This document shows, piece by piece, positions 62,837-64,000 of a DNA stretch of 64,000 bases. The position numbers and the translations under genes were made by a program. How positions within the stretch are numbered: the stretch's first letter is position 1; each line of letters opens with the position of its first letter. The stretch lies in the NCBI RefSeq assembly GCF_900108455.1, contig NZ_FNWS01000002.1, positions 220,130 through 284,129 on the forward strand, in the 5' to 3' direction. Source of the DNA: Fructobacillus pseudoficulneus. Lineage in GTDB: Bacteria > Bacillota > Bacilli > Lactobacillales > Lactobacillaceae. The notes under the pieces were generated by a model. It was not told the origin of the DNA, did not search any database, and worked only from the letters and a program-made list of their open reading frames with translations.

Positions 62837-63535
62837 TTATGCTTTCGCAAAAAACTGATTTAATGCGTTCACCGCATTATCCTTAAATAAGACTTGACCA
62901 TGTTCATCCAAGACGGACTGACTCAACTGTGAATAACGACCAAACTCCACAATGGTGGCAGATAAGGTGTTAAAAGCCTCTCGGGCCATATCAGCAGCTG
63001 TTGTATCAAGAACCATAATATAACGGTCCTGATAAGCATAAACAGTACTCTTACCAGTGAAATCAGCCAAACGTTCAGAAAGCGCTAGCAGTTCCTCAAA
63101 ATCGGTCAGTTCAACCAAATCAACATGACCAACCACCGATTCACTTTTTTCGACCGTCTGGTCATCACGAGACATCAACGCCATCTTTTGTTCAAAAGAA
63201 ACATCATCGATAGCCTCTGATGAAACTTGACTCGTATTACTTTCCTCACTTCGATCACCTACAATATTAGCTAGTAAATCATTTAAGGCATCCTGGTCAT
63301 CCAACCGAGAAATAAACAATTCAAGACCGTTCTGATTAGGTAAGACCTGGAAGGATACCTTATCGTTATCAACGAAGTCTTCTGCAGTATCGATTTCGGA
63401 TAAAATATTGTAAAAGAAAGATTCAATTTTATTGCGATCGCTTAGTAAGTCTCGAACTGAAGTACCCCGATCTTGCAGATCTTCGTTTTCGATCATCACC
63501 CTGATGGTGTTATCGTTAATTCGTTCCATTTCCAT
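62837..63535 (-). CDS. mecA: Adaptor protein MecA
   Basis: ClpC adaptor delivering substrates such as ComK/ComX-type regulators. 232 residues from ATG 63535 (GAGG 9 bases upstream); two other ATGs are within four codons. N-terminal binding domain MEMERINDNTIRVMIENEDLQDRG, acidic linker (about 85-135), C-terminal ClpC-binding domain LTDFEELLALSERL to AFNTLSATIVEFG. Confidence 0.94.
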   Translation of the reverse strand: MEMERINDNTIRVMIENEDLQDRGTSVRDLLSDRNKIESFFYNILSEIDTAEDFVDNDKVSFQVLPNQNGLELFISRLDDQDALNDLLANIVGDRSEESNTSQVSSEAIDDVSFEQKMALMSRDDQTVEKSESVVGHVDLVELTDFEELLALSERLADFTGKSTVYAYQDRYIMVLDTTAADMAREAFNTLSATIVEFGRYSQLSQSVLDEHGQVLFKDNAVNALNQFFAKA

Positions 63536-63621
63536 AAGCATTCACCTCAACTTTGATTAACTACAATGCCAAACCAAAGCATCCTTGTAACTATTGACTA
63601 TATTTTAAACTGTATGTAAAT

Positions 63622-63661
63622 AAAAAACAACAGAAGAATCATTAATTAATTCTTCCATTGC
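63622..63661 (-). terminator. rRNA operon terminator
   Basis: 12-bp stem CAATGGAAGAAT / ATTCTTCTGTTG (two G-T pairs) followed by TTTTTT on the minus strand, 17 bases after the 5S 3' end. Confidence 0.85.
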
Positions 63662-63677
63662 TTTTGTAATTATGTAC

Positions 63678-63797
63678 GGCATCGCGTCGTCCTATCCTCG
63701 CAGCCAGCGTTCCGGCAACTACTTTCGGCGCTATAGAGCTTAACTTCTGTGTTCGAGATGGGTACAGGTGGTTCCTCTATGCCATCAACACGACACC
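63678..63797 (-). rRNA. rrf: 5S ribosomal RNA
   Basis: About 120 nt. Minus-strand text carries the universal 5S core CCATCTCGAACACAGAAG and AAGCTC; the 5' GGTGTCG pairs with the 3' CGATGCC, closing helix I. Boundaries are accurate to a few bases. No tRNA gene follows. Confidence 0.93.
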
Positions 63798-63875
63798 TTG
63801 AGCTTTTACACTCAAAACTAAATAATCGTTACTCTTCTTTTTTCTAAATCAACCTCTTGCTACTCATTGACTCTT

Positions 63876-64000
63876 TGGTTAAGTCCTCGACCGATTAGTA
63901 CTAGTCCGCTCAACGTGTCACCACGCTTCCACTTCTAGCCTATCTACCTCATCATCTCTGAGGGGTCTTACTCTATTAATTAGATGGGAAATCTCATCTC
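63876..64000 (-). rRNA. rrl: 23S ribosomal RNA, 3' end only
   Basis: The minus-strand text ends with GACTAGTACTAATCGGTCGAGGACTTAACC, the conserved 3' terminus; the rest of 23S (and 16S) lies beyond the window. 80 bp separate it from 5S. Confidence 0.95.

Noticed and set aside
63540..63680. tRNA genes after the 5S rRNA
   Set aside because: Looked for T-arm and acceptor patterns; only the rRNA terminator and mecA upstream region are present.
1..64000. CRISPR arrays, insertion sequences, prophage or integrase sites
   Set aside because: No regularly spaced repeats, transposase, integrase or long terminal inverted repeats seen; the window appears free of mobile elements.

Overview
The window looks like a stretch of chromosome from a low-to-moderate-GC Gram-positive bacterium of the Lactobacillales, most likely a heterofermentative lactic acid bacterium of the Weissella/Leuconostoc side of the Lactobacillaceae. 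The basis is gene order (fmt-rsmB-stp-prkC-rsgA, tig-clpX-engB, hprK-gpsA-galU-trxB, ymfF-ymfH-rodZ-pgsA-recA, miaA-mreBCD, mecA), a T-box leader, strong AGGAGG ribosome binding sites and U-tract hairpin terminators. The genus is an inference; no 16S sequence is inside the window. Almost all genes lie on the minus strand, and a 23S-5S rRNA end (also minus) closes the right edge.

Region by region: 0-9.5 kb holds a replication-restart/translation/signalling operon (priA, fmt, rsmB, PP2C phosphatase, PASTA kinase, rsgA) and nadR. 9.7-16.4 kb is more accessory: a LytTR regulator with a DUF3021 membrane partner, pdxST for vitamin B6, several small membrane proteins (one frameshifted), a PhzF-like enzyme, two tandem small charged proteins and msrAB. 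16.5-34.6 kb is housekeeping: engB, clpX, tig, pepV, nnrD, exoA, an exonuclease-GNAT-tsaE operon, acetolactate decarboxylase, queA, ruvB, rdgB, murI, a YslB-like protein, a DEAD helicase, nrnA, dinB and rplS. 35.1-35.6 kb is gene-poor and carries what looks like a decayed type I toxin/antisense-RNA locus. pgcA and a DedA protein follow; then a plus-strand cluster (zinc alcohol dehydrogenase, membrane protein, VOC protein, 38.6-40.8 kb) interrupts an otherwise conserved minus-strand order before trxB, galU, gpsA, hprK. 44.8-50.4 kb is yvlD, phoU and the pst phosphate transporter; 50.5-55.8 kb recA, pgsA, rodZ and two M16-type proteases; 55.9-58.3 kb an amino-acid ABC transporter under a T-box that reads as histidine-specific; 58.3-63.5 kb mreBCD, miaA, small proteins, an inactive-looking rhodanese and mecA.

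The genes form a mostly ordinary growth-and-envelope chromosome segment: cell shape (mreBCD, rodZ), envelope precursors (galU, pgcA, murI, pgsA), protein quality control (tig, clpX, mecA, msrAB), DNA repair (recA, ruvB, dinB, exoA, priA), carbon control (hprK), phosphate uptake and cofactor salvage or synthesis (nadR, nnrD, pdxST). The places least explained by standard annotation are the structured 35.35-35.55 kb locus, the 38.35-38.5 kb dyad and promoter region with the adjacent dehydrogenase cluster, the frameshifted small membrane protein at 12.7 kb, and an HTH-like insert in the PASTA kinase. Where a longer reading frame opens with TTG or GTG and an internal ATG has a good ribosome binding site, the internal start was chosen.
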